Shown in pieces: positions 17,169 to 26,302 of a stretch of 64,000 nucleotides of DNA (positions are counted from its first letter, which is position 1; the number at the start of each line of letters is the position of its first letter). The stretch spans positions 992,001 through 1,056,000 of the forward strand of contig NZ_JAENHK010000001.1 in assembly GCF_016595215.1 (NCBI RefSeq), written 5' to 3'. The position numbers were made by a program, and so were the translations under genes. Below the pieces are notes generated by a model that saw only the letters and a list, made by a program, of their open reading frames with translations, was not told the origin of the DNA and searched no databases. Source of the stretch: Chryseobacterium paridis (GTDB lineage: Bacteria; Bacteroidota; Bacteroidia; Flavobacteriales; Weeksellaceae).

Positions 17169-18656
17169 CTATTTGATATGATTCATCATATTGCTATCAA
17201 TATTGATATTTAGCTGTGATGCTACTTTCATGCCAAGTTCAATGTTGGCTCTAAAAAAGTGGCATAACTGGCGATTGATAATTTCATCTCTCTTCGGTCC
17301 ATCAATTCCTTTCATACTTCCAACAATATTATGAACCAGGTGTTCCCGATCTTCAGAATTCATTGCTTTAGTGTACAGTAAACCTGGTTGCGTATAGTGG
17401 TCATCGTCATTTTCATTTCGATTGTAGTACGCAACATGAGCACTATCTAATTCATATTCATAGCTTTTGTAAGCAGGATCTGGTTTGATGTCATCAAAGC
17501 TGTTCGGATGATAATTAGGCTTATCACCATAATCTTTAGAATCTGCCATATAGCCATCTCTTTGGTAATTGTTAGTAGCAAAAGGACAACGGTTCACTTC
17601 AAGTTGGTGAGAATTTACACCTACTCTGTATCGGTGAGCATCAGGATAAGAGAATAATCTTCCCTGAAGCATTTTATCTGGTGAGAAGCTGATTCCGTTG
17701 ATTAAATTGCTTGGAGAAAAAGTAGATTGTTCAACATGAGCAAAATAATTAACCGGAACTTCATTCAGTTCCATTTCTCCGACTTCAATCAATGGGAAGT
17801 CTCCCTGGAACCAAACCTTAGTAACGTCAAAAGGATTCCATCTGAAATCTTTCGCCTGCTCTGCGGTCATTACCTGAATATATAAAGTCCATTTTGGGAA
17901 ATCACCCTTTTCGATAGCATTGCAAAGATCTTCCTGTGCGAAATCAGGATTTTCTCCTGAAAGCTTAACAGCCTCTTCGTTATTGAAATTCTTAATACCT
18001 TGTTTTGTTTTAAAATGGAACTTGACCCAAACTCTCTCGTTGTTTTCGTTGATCATAGAAAAAGTATGAGATCCAAAACCATGCATATGTCTGTAGCCAT
18101 GAGGAGTACCTCTGTCAGACATCAGAATAAGAACCTGATGTAATGATTCCGGGTTCAGACTCCAAAAATCCCACATCATAGTGGCACTTTTTAAGTTGGT
18201 TTTCGGAACCCTTTTTTGCGTATGGATAAAATCCGGAAATTTCTTGGCATCTTTTATAAAGAATACCGGGGTGTTGTTCCCAACAAGATCCCAATTGCCA
18301 TCTTCTGTATAGAATTTTAAAGCGAAACCTCTTGGATCTCTTGCTGTGTCTGCACTTCCTTTTTCACCTCCTACTGTAGAGAATCTTGCAAACATTCTGC
18401 AAGAGTTTCCAACTTTGGAAAATAATTTAGCTTTCGTGTATTTGCTGATGTCATGTGTAACTGTGAATGTTCCATAAGCACCACTTCCTTTCGCATGAAC
18501 AATTCTTTCCGGAATTCTCTCTCTCACAAAATGAGCTAAATTCTCCTGAAGTATAAAATCCTGCAATAAAACCGGACCTCTCGGACCAACGGTCTGAGAA
18601 TCCTGATGCTCGAAATACGGAGCACCACTGCTTAATGTTAATTTTTTAGAATCCAT
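17169..18656 (-). CDS. katA: Monofunctional haem catalase
   Basis: 495 residues, the size of small-subunit (clade 3) catalases. The catalytic His54 lies in [12 protein letters not shown], Asn127 in [10 protein letters not shown], and the proximal haem ligand Tyr337 in [12 protein letters not shown]. It dismutates hydrogen peroxide in the cytoplasm. oxyR is transcribed divergently 119 bases away, which points to peroxide control. A possible -7 box reads TAAATTTG on the minus strand (18706-18713). Confidence 0.96.
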   Translation of the reverse strand: MDSKKLTLSSGAPYFEHQDSQTVGPRGPVLLQDFILQENLAHFVRERIPERIVHAKGSGAYGTFTVTHDISKYTKAKLFSKVGNSCRMFARFSTVGGEKGSADTARDPRGFALKFYTEDGNWDLVGNNTPVFFIKDAKKFPDFIHTQKRVPKTNLKSATMMWDFWSLNPESLHQVLILMSDRGTPHGYRHMHGFGSHTFSMINENNERVWVKFHFKTKQGIKNFNNEEAVKLSGENPDFAQEDLCNAIEKGDFPKWTLYIQVMTAEQAKDFRWNPFDVTKVWFQGDFPLIEVGEMELNEVPVNYFAHVEQSTFSPSNLINGISFSPDKMLQGRLFSYPDAHRYRVGVNSHQLEVNRCPFATNNYQRDGYMADSKDYGDKPNYHPNSFDDIKPDPAYKSYEYELDSAHVAYYNRNENDDDHYTQPGLLYTKAMNSEDREHLVHNIVGSMKGIDGPKRDEIINRQLCHFFRANIELGMKVASQLNINIDSNMMNHIK

Positions 18657-18705
18657 ATAGTTAGATTTGATTTATTTATTGTGTTGTTTGGGGTATAAGA
18701 AATAT

Positions 18706-18755
18706 CAAATTTACTTGAATTTTTAATTGCTTATAGCAAAAACATCATATCTTTG
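18706..18755. promoter_or_regulatory. katA-oxyR divergent control region with candidate OxyR operator
   Basis: For oxyR, TTG (18727-18729) and TATCTTTG (18748-18755) are spaced 18 bases apart, a good Bacteroidetes promoter. For katA, TAAATTTG lies on the minus strand at 18706-18713. Between them is the 13-base palindrome TTGCTTATAGCAA (18727-18739), which overlaps the -33 side of both promoters and is a plausible LysR-type operator. Binding is inferred. Confidence 0.6.
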
Positions 18756-18775
18756 TAATAGATAATATTAATCAG

Positions 18776-19726
18776 ATGAACATTCAGCAATTGGAGTATC
18801 TTATCGCTGTAGATAAGTACAAACATTTCGGAAAAGCAGCTCAAGCATGCTTCATTACGCAACCTACACTAAGTGCGATGATACAGAAATTTGAGGATGA
18901 ACTGGATGTAAAGGTATTTGACAGGACTACACACCCTATCCGTACTACTGATGTTGGGCTTCAGATCATTGATCAGGCGAAGGTAATTATAGAATCTGTC
19001 AATGAGTTGAGAAACAAGGCGAACCTGCTTAATAACATTCTGGGCGGGACCATTAATCTAGGAATTATCCCTACTGTTTCTTCCTTTATTTTACCCACTG
19101 AGATTTTCAAATTCCTTGATGAAAATCCAAAAATTCAGATGAATGTAAAAGAGATGACCACAGACAGTATCATCAAAGCCTTAAAGGCTGGTGAACTGGA
19201 TGCCGGAATTATTTCAACTCCTTACGATACGGCAGATGAATTCTATCAGGATTTCCTTTTTAATGAAGAATTGATGATCTACAGTTCGGATACACAAGCG
19301 AACAAAAAGAATTCTTACATCATCCCAGAAGAGCTGAACGTTGAAAAAGTATGGCTTTTAGAAGAAGGGAACTGCTTAAGAAACCAATTTGAAAATATTT
19401 GTCATTTAAAGGAAAATACACTAAAGCCTAAAAACTTAGATTTTCTGGCTTCTAATATCCAGACTCTTGTTCATATGGTTGATAAGGTGGGAGGAATCAG
19501 TATTTTACCTGAATTGGCTTTAAGTCAGCTTTCTGAAGAACAGAAAGGTAAAGTTTTCAGATTTAAAAAACCTTTCCCTTTTAGAGAAATAAGTATTATT
19601 TATTATAAACCGACTTTCAAACAAAAAATAATTGATGAATTATCTTCGTCAATCCAGTCCTCTTTGAAAGAAAGGCTTAATTATAATGAAAGTCCAAAGG
19701 ATTTCGTAAGCATAAAACCACAATAG
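18776..19726 (+). CDS. oxyR: Hydrogen-peroxide-sensing LysR regulator OxyR
   Basis: 316 residues. The LysR-type helix-turn-helix occupies residues 1-60 (HFGKAAQACFITQPTLSAMIQKFE). The effector domain carries the redox pair Cys200 and Cys209 in GNCLRNQ...NIC. The spacing of nine equals that of Cys199/Cys208 in E. coli OxyR. Oxidation forms a disulphide and switches on peroxide defence genes. Its divergent partner is katA. Confidence 0.95.
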   Translation: MNIQQLEYLIAVDKYKHFGKAAQACFITQPTLSAMIQKFEDELDVKVFDRTTHPIRTTDVGLQIIDQAKVIIESVNELRNKANLLNNILGGTINLGIIPTVSSFILPTEIFKFLDENPKIQMNVKEMTTDSIIKALKAGELDAGIISTPYDTADEFYQDFLFNEELMIYSSDTQANKKNSYIIPEELNVEKVWLLEEGNCLRNQFENICHLKENTLKPKNLDFLASNIQTLVHMVDKVGGISILPELALSQLSEEQKGKVFRFKKPFPFREISIIYYKPTFKQKIIDELSSSIQSSLKERLNYNESPKDFVSIKPQ

Positions 19727-19790
19727 TTTTTTATCCATAACCCGGATAAAATGTTAGTTTCAAGAAATTTATAATTATTTCTTAAAAGTT

Positions 19791-19820
19791 TTGGGTATTG
19801 AAAAATAGTCCTTAACTTTG
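19791..19820 (+). promoter_or_regulatory. metK: Promoter of the metK riboswitch transcript
   Basis: TTG at 19791-19793 and TAACTTTG at 19813-19820 are 19 bases apart, an exact match to the flavobacterial -33/-7 consensus. Transcription would start near 19827, directly before the riboswitch aptamer. Confidence 0.75.
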
Positions 19821-19833
19821 CCCATGTTTACGA

Positions 19834-19886
19834 ACGAGGAAAAATTTGACCTGATTGCAACCTCTATAAAAAAAAGCTAAAACAGT
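19834..19886 (+). ncRNA. SAM-II-type riboswitch upstream of metK
   Basis: The layout matches the SAM-II pseudoknot: GAGG (19836-19839) pairs with CCTC (19861-19864); the loop TTTGACCTGATTGCAA follows the SAM-II pattern; AGCTAAAA and then CAG (19882-19884 region) can pair with CTG in the loop (19851-19853). SAM-II is known in alphaproteobacteria and Bacteroidetes before methionine and SAM genes. An alternative hairpin AAAGCT / AGCTTT (about 19873-19878 with 19898-19903) could compete with the pseudoknot. The call rests on visual match to the consensus. Confidence 0.78.
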
Positions 19887-19960
19887 ATTTCTTTTTGAGC
19901 TTTCCATGCAATTATTCACATTATTCCTCCAATTTTAATTTAATAAAAACAAAGAATAAT

Positions 19961-21241
19961 ATGTCTTATTTATTTACATCTGAATCTGTTTCAGAAGGGC
20001 ATCCTGATAAAATTGCAGATCAGATTTCTGACGCTTTAATCGATCACTTTTTAGCATACGACAAAGCTTCAAAAGTAGCTTGTGAAACACTTGTTACTAC
20101 TGGACAGGTAGTACTGGCCGGAGAAGTAAAATCAGATGCTTATCTTGATGTACAAACCATCGCCAGAGAAGTAATCAATGGTATTGGTTATACAAAAGGA
20201 GAATACATGTTCAATGGTGATTCTTGTGGGGTGATCTCTGCGATTCACGAACAGTCTCCGGATATTAACCAGGGTGTTGACAGAAAAGTGGCAGATGAAA
20301 CTTTTGAAAGTAAAGCAAATGCACAGGGAGCTGGTGACCAGGGAATGATGTTTGGTTATGCAACGAACGAAACGGCTAACTATATGCCTTTGGCTTTAGA
20401 CTTGGCGCATACTATTCTTAAAGAGCTTTCTGCAGTAAGAAGAGAAGGTAAGGAAATTTCTTATTTGCGTCCTGATGCAAAGAGTCAGGTTACTATTGAA
20501 TATTCTGATGATCACAAACCCGTAAGAATTGATTCGATTGTGGTTTCTACACAACACGATGATTTTGGATCTGAAGAAGAAATGCTGAACAAAATCCGTG
20601 AGGATATCAAAAATATTTTGATCCCAAGAGTTGTTGCACAGCAAACAGAGGAGATTAAAGCGCTGTTTAATGATCAGATCAAATATCATATCAATCCAAC
20701 AGGTAAATTCGTAATCGGAGGTCCTCATGGAGATACAGGTCTTACAGGAAGAAAGATTATCGTAGATACGTATGGAGGAAAAGGTGCTCACGGTGGTGGT
20801 GCATTTTCTGGAAAAGATCCTTCAAAGGTAGACAGAAGTGCTGCTTATGCAACGAGACATATTGCTAAAAACCTTGTAGCTGCGGGTATTGCAGATGAAG
20901 TATTGGTACAGGTTTCTTATGCGATTGGTGTTGCTGAGCCTTGTGGTTTATACATCAACACTTACGGAACTTCAAAGGTTGATATTCATGATGGTGAAAT
21001 CGCTAAAAAAGTTTCTACGATTTTTGATTTGAGACCTTATGCGATTGAGGAGAACTTAAAATTGAGAAATCCTATTTATCAGGAAACAGCTTCTTACGGA
21101 CATATGGGTAAGGAACATTATGTCGCTGATAAAACCTTCAATAAAGGGCATAAAAATGAACTTACATTAAAAGGTCTGGAATTCTTCACTTGGGAGAAAT
21201 TAGACAAAGTAGAAGAGATTAAAACTGCATTTGGGATTTAA
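19961..21241 (+). CDS. metK: S-adenosylmethionine synthetase
   Basis: 426 residues from the ATG at 19961 ([17 protein letters not shown]), the canonical MetK start; a longer reading from 19895 would enter the riboswitch leader. The signatures [12 protein letters not shown] (methionine/ATP site) and [19 protein letters not shown] (P-loop-like) are present. It makes SAM from ATP and methionine in the cytoplasm. The SAM-II-type element upstream provides product feedback. Confidence 0.97.
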   Translation: MSYLFTSESVSEGHPDKIADQISDALIDHFLAYDKASKVACETLVTTGQVVLAGEVKSDAYLDVQTIAREVINGIGYTKGEYMFNGDSCGVISAIHEQSPDINQGVDRKVADETFESKANAQGAGDQGMMFGYATNETANYMPLALDLAHTILKELSAVRREGKEISYLRPDAKSQVTIEYSDDHKPVRIDSIVVSTQHDDFGSEEEMLNKIREDIKNILIPRVVAQQTEEIKALFNDQIKYHINPTGKFVIGGPHGDTGLTGRKIIVDTYGGKGAHGGGAFSGKDPSKVDRSAAYATRHIAKNLVAAGIADEVLVQVSYAIGVAEPCGLYINTYGTSKVDIHDGEIAKKVSTIFDLRPYAIEENLKLRNPIYQETASYGHMGKEHYVADKTFNKGHKNELTLKGLEFFTWEKLDKVEEIKTAFGI

Positions 21242-21262
21242 TTTTTTCTTTAAGATATTTAC

Positions 21263-21299
21263 ACTGCTTTATCTTTCATTAGGTAAAGCAGTTTTTTTT
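21263..21299 (+). terminator. metK: Intrinsic terminator of metK
   Basis: The stem ACTGCTTTA / TAAAGCAGT (21263-21271 with 21284-21292) is followed by a run of T. Confidence 0.9.
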
Positions 21300-21325
21300 A
21301 ATTTTACAGCTTAAATAAATAAGAG

Positions 21326-21817
21326 ATGGCTAATTTTCGATTGGTAATAACGATGGTATGTATATTTTTCCTATCCACTTTTGCAAGTGCCCAATATACA
21401 ATGCATAAAATGATTAATGTGGGATACGTATATCAAAACCAAAGTTTTGGAGAGCTAGGAGGAAAATTACTTTTTCTTAAAAATGATGATGTTATTTACC
21501 GGGTTGGAGGGTCTGCATTGATGGGAGCAACAAATTCTAAGTTTGCGATAATGCCCAAGCTTCAGGCTGATGTTCTGCTTAATTTTGAAAAGAATGTAGA
21601 TTTCTATCATTCGTATTATTTTTTAGCTGGAGTAGAAGGAACAAATAAATATGTGGCGCCAAAGGTAGGCGTAACTTTATTCGGTTTGCTGGATTTAACT
21701 GCAGGCTATGCTTTCCCTATTGGAGACGCAGAATTGAACGGAAAACGACTGAAAGGAGTTAATGTAAATTTTTCATTAAATATACCAACTGTCTTCATTC
21801 ATGACATGTTTAAGTAA
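21326..21817 (+). CDS. Secreted hypothetical protein, possible small outer-membrane barrel
   Basis: 163 residues with a signal peptide ending near TFASAQ. The rest alternates polar and hydrophobic residues with many Gly and Tyr (YVYQNQSFGELGGKLLFLKN, KVGVTLFGLLDLTAGYAFPI), which suggests beta strands of a small outer-membrane barrel. No named family was recognised. It has its own position between the metK terminator and the sigma factor leader. Confidence 0.65.
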   Translation: MANFRLVITMVCIFFLSTFASAQYTMHKMINVGYVYQNQSFGELGGKLLFLKNDDVIYRVGGSALMGATNSKFAIMPKLQADVLLNFEKNVDFYHSYYFLAGVEGTNKYVAPKVGVTLFGLLDLTAGYAFPIGDAELNGKRLKGVNVNFSLNIPTVFIHDMFK

Positions 21818-22014
21818 TTTTTTTTAAAAAATATTCTGAAATATTAATAATAGGTTAACAGTTATTAAAATTTTATTATATTTACATCCATAAATAAACG
21901 TGGTGCTTATTGATTGGACTTTACTCTTGAAAACTGTTTTGTATTTACAGCGAAAACCAGGTAAAATATCTGGAAGGTGAACTGTCGACAAAAATATATA
22001 TTGAGAAGAAAGAA

Positions 22015-22605
22015 ATGAAATCAAAATCGGATTGCGTATTAATTTCCCTTTACCAAAAAGGAGACGAAGGAGCTTTATCAACTCTTATTCATCGTCATCA
22101 GAGAGAACTGTTTACATTCATTTTTTACAAAATTAATGATGAAGACCTTGCCAACGATGTTTTCCAGGATACATTCATGAAAATTATTGTGATGTTGAAG
22201 GAAGGTCGTTATAACGAAGAAGGAAAATTTATTCTTTGGGCAAAAAGGATAGCCTATAATCTAATCATCGATCATTTCAGATTAAAATCAAAAAATATCA
22301 AGGTTTCAGAAACTACTTTTGAAACTGATGAATATTCTATTTTTGATCTCATCAGAGAACCTTCTGAAAATATCGAAGATCAGTTAGTCACTAATCAGAT
22401 TCAGGAGGATCTATTGCGAATGCTGCAATATTTACCCCAGAATCAGCAGGAGGTTATTAAACTAAGATTTTTTGATGGTTTAAGTTTTAAAGAGATTGCA
22501 GATCACACGGATATGAGCATCAACACTACGCTGGGACGCGTTCGGTATGCTTTGATCAATCTTAGAAAAATCATGGAAGAGAATAATATTATCCTAACAA
22601 GATAA
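22015..22605 (+). CDS. RNA polymerase ECF-type sigma factor
   Basis: 196 residues with regions 2 and 4 only. Region 2 reads DEDLANDVFQDTFMKIIVML (residues 41-60) and GKFILWAKRIAYNLIIDHFR; region 4 reads LPQNQQEVIKLRFFDGLSFKEIADHTDMSINTTLGRVRYAL. It directs RNA polymerase to a dedicated promoter set. No classical membrane anti-sigma factor is adjacent; a 44-residue basic protein follows 44 bases downstream. Confidence 0.92.
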   Translation: MKSKSDCVLISLYQKGDEGALSTLIHRHQRELFTFIFYKINDEDLANDVFQDTFMKIIVMLKEGRYNEEGKFILWAKRIAYNLIIDHFRLKSKNIKVSETTFETDEYSIFDLIREPSENIEDQLVTNQIQEDLLRMLQYLPQNQQEVIKLRFFDGLSFKEIADHTDMSINTTLGRVRYALINLRKIMEENNIILTR

Positions 22606-22649
22606 TAATTATTAAAAATTCCCGTTTTAAGGATAAACATATTTCGCTT

Positions 22650-22784
22650 ATGAAAAAAAATGACTCCTTAAAAGTGAAAACTTTGAAACCAAAAAAGAAA
22701 ACTATTGATTTTTTACTGAGCTTTTCAAAAAATATTGGGATAGTAAAAATCAAAGACAAGAATTATTCGATTTCCAAAAATTAA
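22650..22784 (+). CDS. Small basic protein downstream of the sigma factor
   Basis: A 44-codon ORF in the same direction as the sigma factor begins MKKNDSLKVKTLKPKKKT and continues with a possible helix (IDFLLSFSKNIGIVKI). It is Lys-rich and has no signal peptide or membrane segment. The position directly after an ECF sigma gene suggests co-transcription and perhaps a role in sigma control, but this is only inference. The stop lies 20 bases before the next gene. A chance ORF cannot be excluded. Confidence 0.5.
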   Translation: MKKNDSLKVKTLKPKKKTIDFLLSFSKNIGIVKIKDKNYSISKN

Positions 22785-22790
22785 AAGTAT

Positions 22791-22798
22791 TAATTTTG
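22791..22798 (+). promoter_or_regulatory. -7 box immediately before the YjjG-like gene
   Basis: TAATTTTG matches TAnnTTTG and ends 6 bases before the chosen ATG at 22805, implying a nearly leaderless transcript if used. Confidence 0.35.
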
Positions 22799-22804
22799 TG
22801 CTGT

Positions 22805-23500
22805 ATGAAAATTCAGCACATTTTTTTTGACCTGGACAATACGCTCTGGGATCATCGTAAGAACGCTTACCGTACCATTAAAGATCTTTTCGAAAAACAG
22901 GAAATAACTCTTAATTATAATATAGATTTTGAGGAGTTTCATGCGATTTATCATGAGATTAATGAAAGCTTGTGGGAGAAAATAAGAGATGGTATCATTG
23001 GTAAAGAGTATTTGAGAAAGCATCGTTTTTTTGATACTTTCAAACATTTTGGAGTAGAAAATGAGGAGCTTTCCGATTATTTTGAAGAACACTTTTTAGA
23101 TAAAATCCTTAATCATAATGAATTGGTAGAAGGGGCGATATATATATTGGATTATCTAAAAGCTAAGAATTATACCCTTCACATTATTTCCAATGGCTTC
23201 AAAGAAGTAACTGAAAGAAAATGTATCTTATCAGGAATTGATGGCTATTTTAATACCATTACGAGTGCAGACGCTGTTGGAGTTCGGAAACCTAATCCGG
23301 AAATCTTTGAATATTCTTTGGGCCGTGCTCAGGCAAATAAAGATGAAAGTATTTTGATCGGAGATGATTGGATTGCTGATGCCGTAGGAGCAATGAATTT
23401 TGGGATCGATATTATTTTCTTTGATGTACTTAATGAAAACAGAACAGAAGAGAATGTAAAGACCATTAAGCATCTTTTGCAGATCAAAGAATATTTATAA
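22805..23500 (+). CDS. YjjG-family pyrimidine nucleotidase (HAD superfamily)
   Basis: 231 residues from the ATG at 22805; an in-frame TTG 9 bases upstream is less likely. HAD motifs: Asp9 and Asp11 in FFDLDNTLWD, Ser in ISNG, Lys in RKPNPEIF, and the acidic pair in IGDDWIAD. The layout matches the YjjG group that dephosphorylates non-canonical pyrimidine nucleoside monophosphates as a housecleaning step. Confidence 0.88.
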   Translation: MKIQHIFFDLDNTLWDHRKNAYRTIKDLFEKQEITLNYNIDFEEFHAIYHEINESLWEKIRDGIIGKEYLRKHRFFDTFKHFGVENEELSDYFEEHFLDKILNHNELVEGAIYILDYLKAKNYTLHIISNGFKEVTERKCILSGIDGYFNTITSADAVGVRKPNPEIFEYSLGRAQANKDESILIGDDWIADAVGAMNFGIDIIFFDVLNENRTEENVKTIKHLLQIKEYL

Positions 23501-23585
23501 AATTGCTTTTGGAATTTTCTTTCCTAATTCTTTCCTAAATTAATATAGAATTTTGCTTCATAATCAATGAATAAAATTTTGTATT

Positions 23586-24035
23586 ATGAAAAATGTAAAG
23601 AAAATCACGAGGGCATTAACTTTTATTTTGTTGCTGTCAACAGGCTTCCTGTTTGCTCAGGATCGTGCAATCAATGCTAATCAATTACCAAGAACAGCCA
23701 AGAATTTTATTGCAGGAAACTTTAAGGGAATCGCTGTAGGATCGGTTATAGAAGATCGTGAAATATATGGGGTAGATGAATATAAGGTGTATTTGTCCAA
23801 TGGAACAAAAATAGAATTTGACAGTAAAGGAAACTGGAAAGAGGTAGACGGCAAGCATCAGAAGCTTCCTTATGGTTTTATTCCTGCAGGTATAAGAAAT
23901 TATGTAGCTAAGAGTTTTCCAAACACTTATGTCATAAAAATTGAGAAAGAAAGATGGTCTTACAAGGCTGAGCTTTCTAATGGAGTTGATCTGAAATTCG
24001 ATAAAGATGGAAATTTTAACCGGATTGATGACTAA
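23586..24035 (+). CDS. Secreted PepSY-like domain protein
   Basis: 149 residues with a signal peptide ending at FLFAQ. Two similar halves follow (LPRTAKNFIAGNFKG...YGVDEYKVYLSNGTKIEFD and IPAGIRNYVAKSFPN...WSYKAELSNGVDLKFD), the tandem PepSY-like (BLIP-fold) arrangement common in Bacteroidetes. The family is periplasmic and of unknown activity. It lies upstream of a two-component system; such pairs recur in Bacteroidetes, so a part in signal input or as a regulated target is plausible. Confidence 0.85.
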   Translation: MKNVKKITRALTFILLLSTGFLFAQDRAINANQLPRTAKNFIAGNFKGIAVGSVIEDREIYGVDEYKVYLSNGTKIEFDSKGNWKEVDGKHQKLPYGFIPAGIRNYVAKSFPNTYVIKIEKERWSYKAELSNGVDLKFDKDGNFNRIDD

Positions 24036-24066
24036 GACTACTTTTTAATCTTTAATTTTTTATGTT

Positions 24067-24252
24067 ATGGTCAATTGGAATATAATCAGCAAAGAGAGCA
24101 GGAGAAATATACTTGCCTTTATTACTACATACCATCCTTGTGTGGTCGTTGAATCTATCGAAAGAATAAAGGATATATACGAAATTCATCTGTTGAATAG
24201 GAAAATACTTAGTTTTCGTACAGATGGAAGTTTCATTAAAAATAATTTTTAA
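24067..24252 (+). CDS. Small single-repeat PepSY-like protein
   Basis: 61 residues with no signal peptide. RNILAFITTYHPCVVVESIERI followed by IYEIHLLNRKILSFRTDGSF matches one half of the PepSY-like repeat of the preceding gene (helix, then strand-turn-strand with a final DG). It would be cytoplasmic unless the start lies elsewhere. It sits 31 bases after that gene and close to the response regulator, in the same direction, and is probably part of the same unit. Confidence 0.62.
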   Translation: MVNWNIISKESRRNILAFITTYHPCVVVESIERIKDIYEIHLLNRKILSFRTDGSFIKNNF

Positions 24253-24332
24253 TCTTGTTAAATTATGGCCTCCCGGAAACAGGAGGTTATAATTTTATAT
24301 ATTTGATAAGAAGATCAGAAGAATTACATGCT

Positions 24333-25004
24333 ATGAAAATTTTAATTATTGAAGATGAACCGGAGTTAAGGAATATTGTACAAAACTTTCTTGAGGCAGA
24401 GCACTTTATTGTAGAGTACGCTTCTGATTATAGTTCGGGTCTTGATAAGATCATTTCTTATGAGTATGATTGTATTCTTTTGGACATTATGCTCCCGGAT
24501 GGAAATGGTATGGATCTTCTGAAAGAGATTAAAAACATGCACAAAAAAGATCCCGTTATCATCTTATCTGCAAAAGATTCAGTTGATGATAAAGTAAATG
24601 GGCTAGAAATAGGAGCAGATGATTATCTGGCAAAACCCTTTCATCTGGCTGAACTGATGGCAAGAATTAAATCGGTGATCAGAAGGAAAAATCAGGATGG
24701 TGAGAATATAATCAGTTATAAAAATATTAACATTGATCCCGACAACAGGAAAGTGAAAATCGGTGATGAAGAATTGATACTTAATCGCAAAGAATATGAT
24801 CTGTTGTATTATTTTGTGATACATCCGGAAAAGACATTACAAAAAACAATGCTTGCAGAAGCAATCTGGGGAGATTATATAGATCAGGCAGACAGTCTTG
24901 ATTTTATTTATTCACAGATAAAGAACCTTCGTAAAAAGCTTAAAACACTTGGAGCGGAAGCTGATTTTCAGGCGGTATACGGAATCGGATATAAATTTGT
25001 TTAA
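24333..25004 (+). CDS. OmpR/PhoB-family response regulator
   Basis: 223 residues from the ATG at 24333 (MKILIIEDEPELRNIV). A longer reading from 24255 adds 26 residues that do not fit the family. The receiver domain has the phospho-acceptor Asp51 (CILLDIMLPDG) and Lys in DYLAKPFH. The winged-helix effector domain (about 125-223) ends in VYGIGYKFV. Its stop overlaps the kinase start by one base. Confidence 0.95.
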   Translation: MKILIIEDEPELRNIVQNFLEAEHFIVEYASDYSSGLDKIISYEYDCILLDIMLPDGNGMDLLKEIKNMHKKDPVIILSAKDSVDDKVNGLEIGADDYLAKPFHLAELMARIKSVIRRKNQDGENIISYKNINIDPDNRKVKIGDEELILNRKEYDLLYYFVIHPEKTLQKTMLAEAIWGDYIDQADSLDFIYSQIKNLRKKLKTLGAEADFQAVYGIGYKFV

Positions 25005-26287
25005 TGAAAGTATCACTGAAATATTATACCATAAAGTACCTGATAACAATCCTGTTATTGATTATTGCGGTGTGGGCTGCATTGTTCTATGCGTATATCC
25101 TCGATGAAGTATATGATAATGTAGATGATGGATTGAAAAATAGGAAAATACAAATTATTAAGGCTGTATATCTTGATGAGAACCTATTGAAGAATAATGA
25201 GTTTGGCTTCAATGAATTTAAAATCAATCCTATTTCTGTTGCAGAGCATAAAGAGAAAAACAGGCTGTATAATAAAATGTATTATATGGAATATGATGAT
25301 GAGGAGCAACCGTACAGGGTTCTTGAAACGGATTTTATAGATCAGTTTGGAAAATATCAGAAACTGACCATAAGAACTTCTACGGTAGAGGAAGATGAGT
25401 TGGTTTATGACCTGACAACAGCACTTATTGTGTTGTATCTTTTATTAGTTGTAAGCATTATAGGAATCAATGGATTCTTACTTCACAGGGCTATGAAACC
25501 TTTCTATGAGATTCTTGAGAGGCTTAAAAAGTATCAGTTTGGAATTTCTTCTGTTCAAGAGCCTAAGAACTATTCAATAAAAGAATTTGAGGAGCTTAAT
25601 GTGGAGATCAACGAAATGATTGATCGGAATGAATTGGTATTTCATCAGCAAAAACAATTTATAGAAAATGCATCCCACGAGTTGCAAACCCCTTTAGCTA
25701 TTGCTATTAATAAGCTGGATCTTGCTATTCAAAATGATGATCTCGATGAGAAGAATATGAATTTCTTTACCGAAGTAAAGAATGATTTGAGAAGAATGGT
25801 GAGTTTAAATAAATCTTTACTCATGCTTTCTAAAATTGAAAACAACCAGTTCAACACATTGGTAAATGTGAATTTTTCAATGTTAATCAACGAATTGACC
25901 GATAGCTATGACGATTTTATAGAGTACAAAAATATTAATGTCAATGTTTTGGAAAAAGAACTGTTTGAAGCCGTTTTTAATCTGGATTTAGCTCATATTC
26001 TTCTTTCCAACCTACTTAATAATGCAATTAAATATAATCGTCAGAATGGGACTTTGAATATTGTTACAGAAAAAGACTGCATGATCTTTCAGAATACAGG
26101 TTCAGAGAATCCATTGGATCAGGATAAAATTTTTAATAGATTTTACAAAAAGAGTACAGATAATAGTTCCACAGGATTAGGACTTTCTATCATTAAGACA
26201 ATAATAAAGCAATACCCCGGATGGGATATTGCTTATGAATTTAAAGATGGAATGCATTGTTTCATTCTTTCAAAGAATAAAAGATAA
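25004..26287 (+). CDS. Sensor histidine kinase
   Basis: 427 residues. Membrane segments at about 12-31 and 138-160 enclose a periplasmic sensor loop of about 105 residues. The dimerisation helix holds His225 (ENASHELQTPLAIA). ATP-binding boxes are NLLNNAIKYN and GLGLSIIKTII. It is paired with the upstream response regulator by a one-base overlap. The signal is unknown; the PepSY-like proteins upstream are candidates for partners. Confidence 0.95.
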   Translation: MKVSLKYYTIKYLITILLLIIAVWAALFYAYILDEVYDNVDDGLKNRKIQIIKAVYLDENLLKNNEFGFNEFKINPISVAEHKEKNRLYNKMYYMEYDDEEQPYRVLETDFIDQFGKYQKLTIRTSTVEEDELVYDLTTALIVLYLLLVVSIIGINGFLLHRAMKPFYEILERLKKYQFGISSVQEPKNYSIKEFEELNVEINEMIDRNELVFHQQKQFIENASHELQTPLAIAINKLDLAIQNDDLDEKNMNFFTEVKNDLRRMVSLNKSLLMLSKIENNQFNTLVNVNFSMLINELTDSYDDFIEYKNINVNVLEKELFEAVFNLDLAHILLSNLLNNAIKYNRQNGTLNIVTEKDCMIFQNTGSENPLDQDKIFNRFYKKSTDNSSTGLGLSIIKTIIKQYPGWDIAYEFKDGMHCFILSKNKR

Positions 26288-26302
26288 CATTCTGTATTTC
26301 GG

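Noticed and set aside
19727..19750. Hairpin TTTATCC / GGATAAA after oxyR as a terminator
   Set aside because: The stem is only seven pairs and no T run follows, so I did not call a terminator.
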